Made by a program: the position numbers and the translations under genes
Shown: piece after piece, positions 63,833-64,000 of the stretch
Numbering within the stretch: the stretch's first letter is position 1
Layout: each line of letters starts with the position of its first letter
Notes under the pieces: model-generated
Told to the model about the DNA's origin: nothing
Seen by the model: only the letters and a program-made list of their open reading frames with translations
Database searches by the model: none
Source: Pseudomaricurvus hydrocarbonicus
GTDB lineage: Bacteria; Pseudomonadota; Gammaproteobacteria; Pseudomonadales; Cellvibrionaceae
DNA: 64,000 nucleotides
Assembly: GCF_011602365.1 (NCBI RefSeq)
Contig: NZ_JAAONZ010000005.1
Span: 1-64,000 of the forward strand
Reading direction: 5' to 3'

Positions 63833-64000
63833 ATGAATACGAACCCTTTGGATTTGACAGGTAAAGTTGTTGTCGTTACCGGCGGCAATGCAGGAATTGG
63901 TTTTGGCTTTGCGCGGGGGATTGCCCGGGCCGGAGGTGATGTCGTCATCTGGGGTCGCCGTAAGGACAAAAATGATGAGGCCGTCCGTGAGTTGAAACAA
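63833..64000 (+). CDS. SDR family oxidoreductase, N-terminal fragment
   Basis: Open at the right window edge; 56 codons are visible. The text MNTNPLDLTGKVVVVTGGN then AGIGFGFARGIARAGGDVVIWGRR contains the TGGNAGIG cofactor motif and the basic residues of an NADP-type site. An in-frame ATG at 63821 is possible, but GTGAG sits just before the one at 63833. Two GAGTTAWCTC-like sites lie directly upstream, tying it to the TIM-barrel gene and the third receptor. Confidence 0.85.
   Translation, partial: MNTNPLDLTGKVVVVTGGNAGIGFGFARGIARAGGDVVIWGRRKDKNDEAVRELKQ

Noticed and set aside
42098-64000. Steroid (cholate/cholesterol) degradation cluster
   Set aside because: The SDR, MaoC and CaiB mix is suggestive, but no ketosteroid dehydrogenase, Kst/Hsa-type oxygenase or thiolase is in the window.

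Overview
The window looks like chromosomal DNA of a marine or plant-polymer-degrading gammaproteobacterium, possibly near the Cellvibrionales/Halieaceae. This rests on three TonB-dependent receptors, many glycan-catabolic genes, moderate GC and Gram-negative signal peptides and lipoboxes; genus cannot be set by eye. I see no phage, IS element, CRISPR array, rRNA or tRNA. About 47 protein genes are supported. They form two catabolic blocks of different character.

Block 1 (about 0.7-41.8 kb) is carbohydrate catabolism. A minus-strand operon (7399 to 1192) encodes all five enzymes of the non-phosphorylating L-arabinose route to 2-oxoglutarate: sugar 1-dehydrogenase, lactonase, IlvD/Edd dehydratase, keto-deoxy-acid dehydratase and semialdehyde dehydrogenase. 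A Dabb protein follows it. A TetR regulator is divergent, and a 10-bp-arm inverted repeat lies between them. Downstream of TetR come a membrane-anchored GH106-type rhamnosidase, a GH2 glycosidase and a small membrane protein, then a LysR regulator and a first TonB receptor.

The middle of block 1 (19.4-30.9 kb) is a coherent candidate for oxidative, 3-keto-type glycoside cleavage. It has a Tat-signal small subunit with a GMC flavoprotein, three ThuA-domain proteins, two xylose-isomerase-like TIM-barrel proteins, a Gfo/Idh dehydrogenase, an MFS transporter and a LacI regulator. Two perfect copies of a LacI-type operator lie between this operon and a divergent second TonB receptor. That receptor is followed by a lipoprotein GH106 enzyme, an HSL-type esterase and a lipoprotein hydrolase. 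A plausible flow is outer-membrane uptake of a rhamnose/arabinose-containing glycoside, de-esterification, rhamnose removal, oxidation of the remaining glycoside, ThuA-assisted cleavage, and sugar processing in the cytoplasm.

Block 2 (about 42-64 kb) is CoA-thioester and dehydrogenase catabolism of an unidentified, probably hydrophobic or cyclic compound. It has AraC, IclR and GntR regulators, a MaoC-like hydratase, two CaiB/BaiF CoA-transferases, five complete SDRs and one truncated at the window end, a sulfotransferase-like protein, an amidohydrolase, a TIM-barrel protein, a zinc alcohol dehydrogenase, a carboxymuconolactone-decarboxylase-like protein, a 3-hydroxyisobutyrate-dehydrogenase-like enzyme and a third TonB receptor. 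A palindrome close to GAGTTAWCTC recurs five times in three intergenic regions here and suggests one regulon.

A further pattern, mainly in block 1, is a series of short degenerate tandem arrays, most with a 15-bp unit. They sit in signal peptides, leaders and gene ends, together with a perfect 8 x 8-bp microsatellite in a promoter region.
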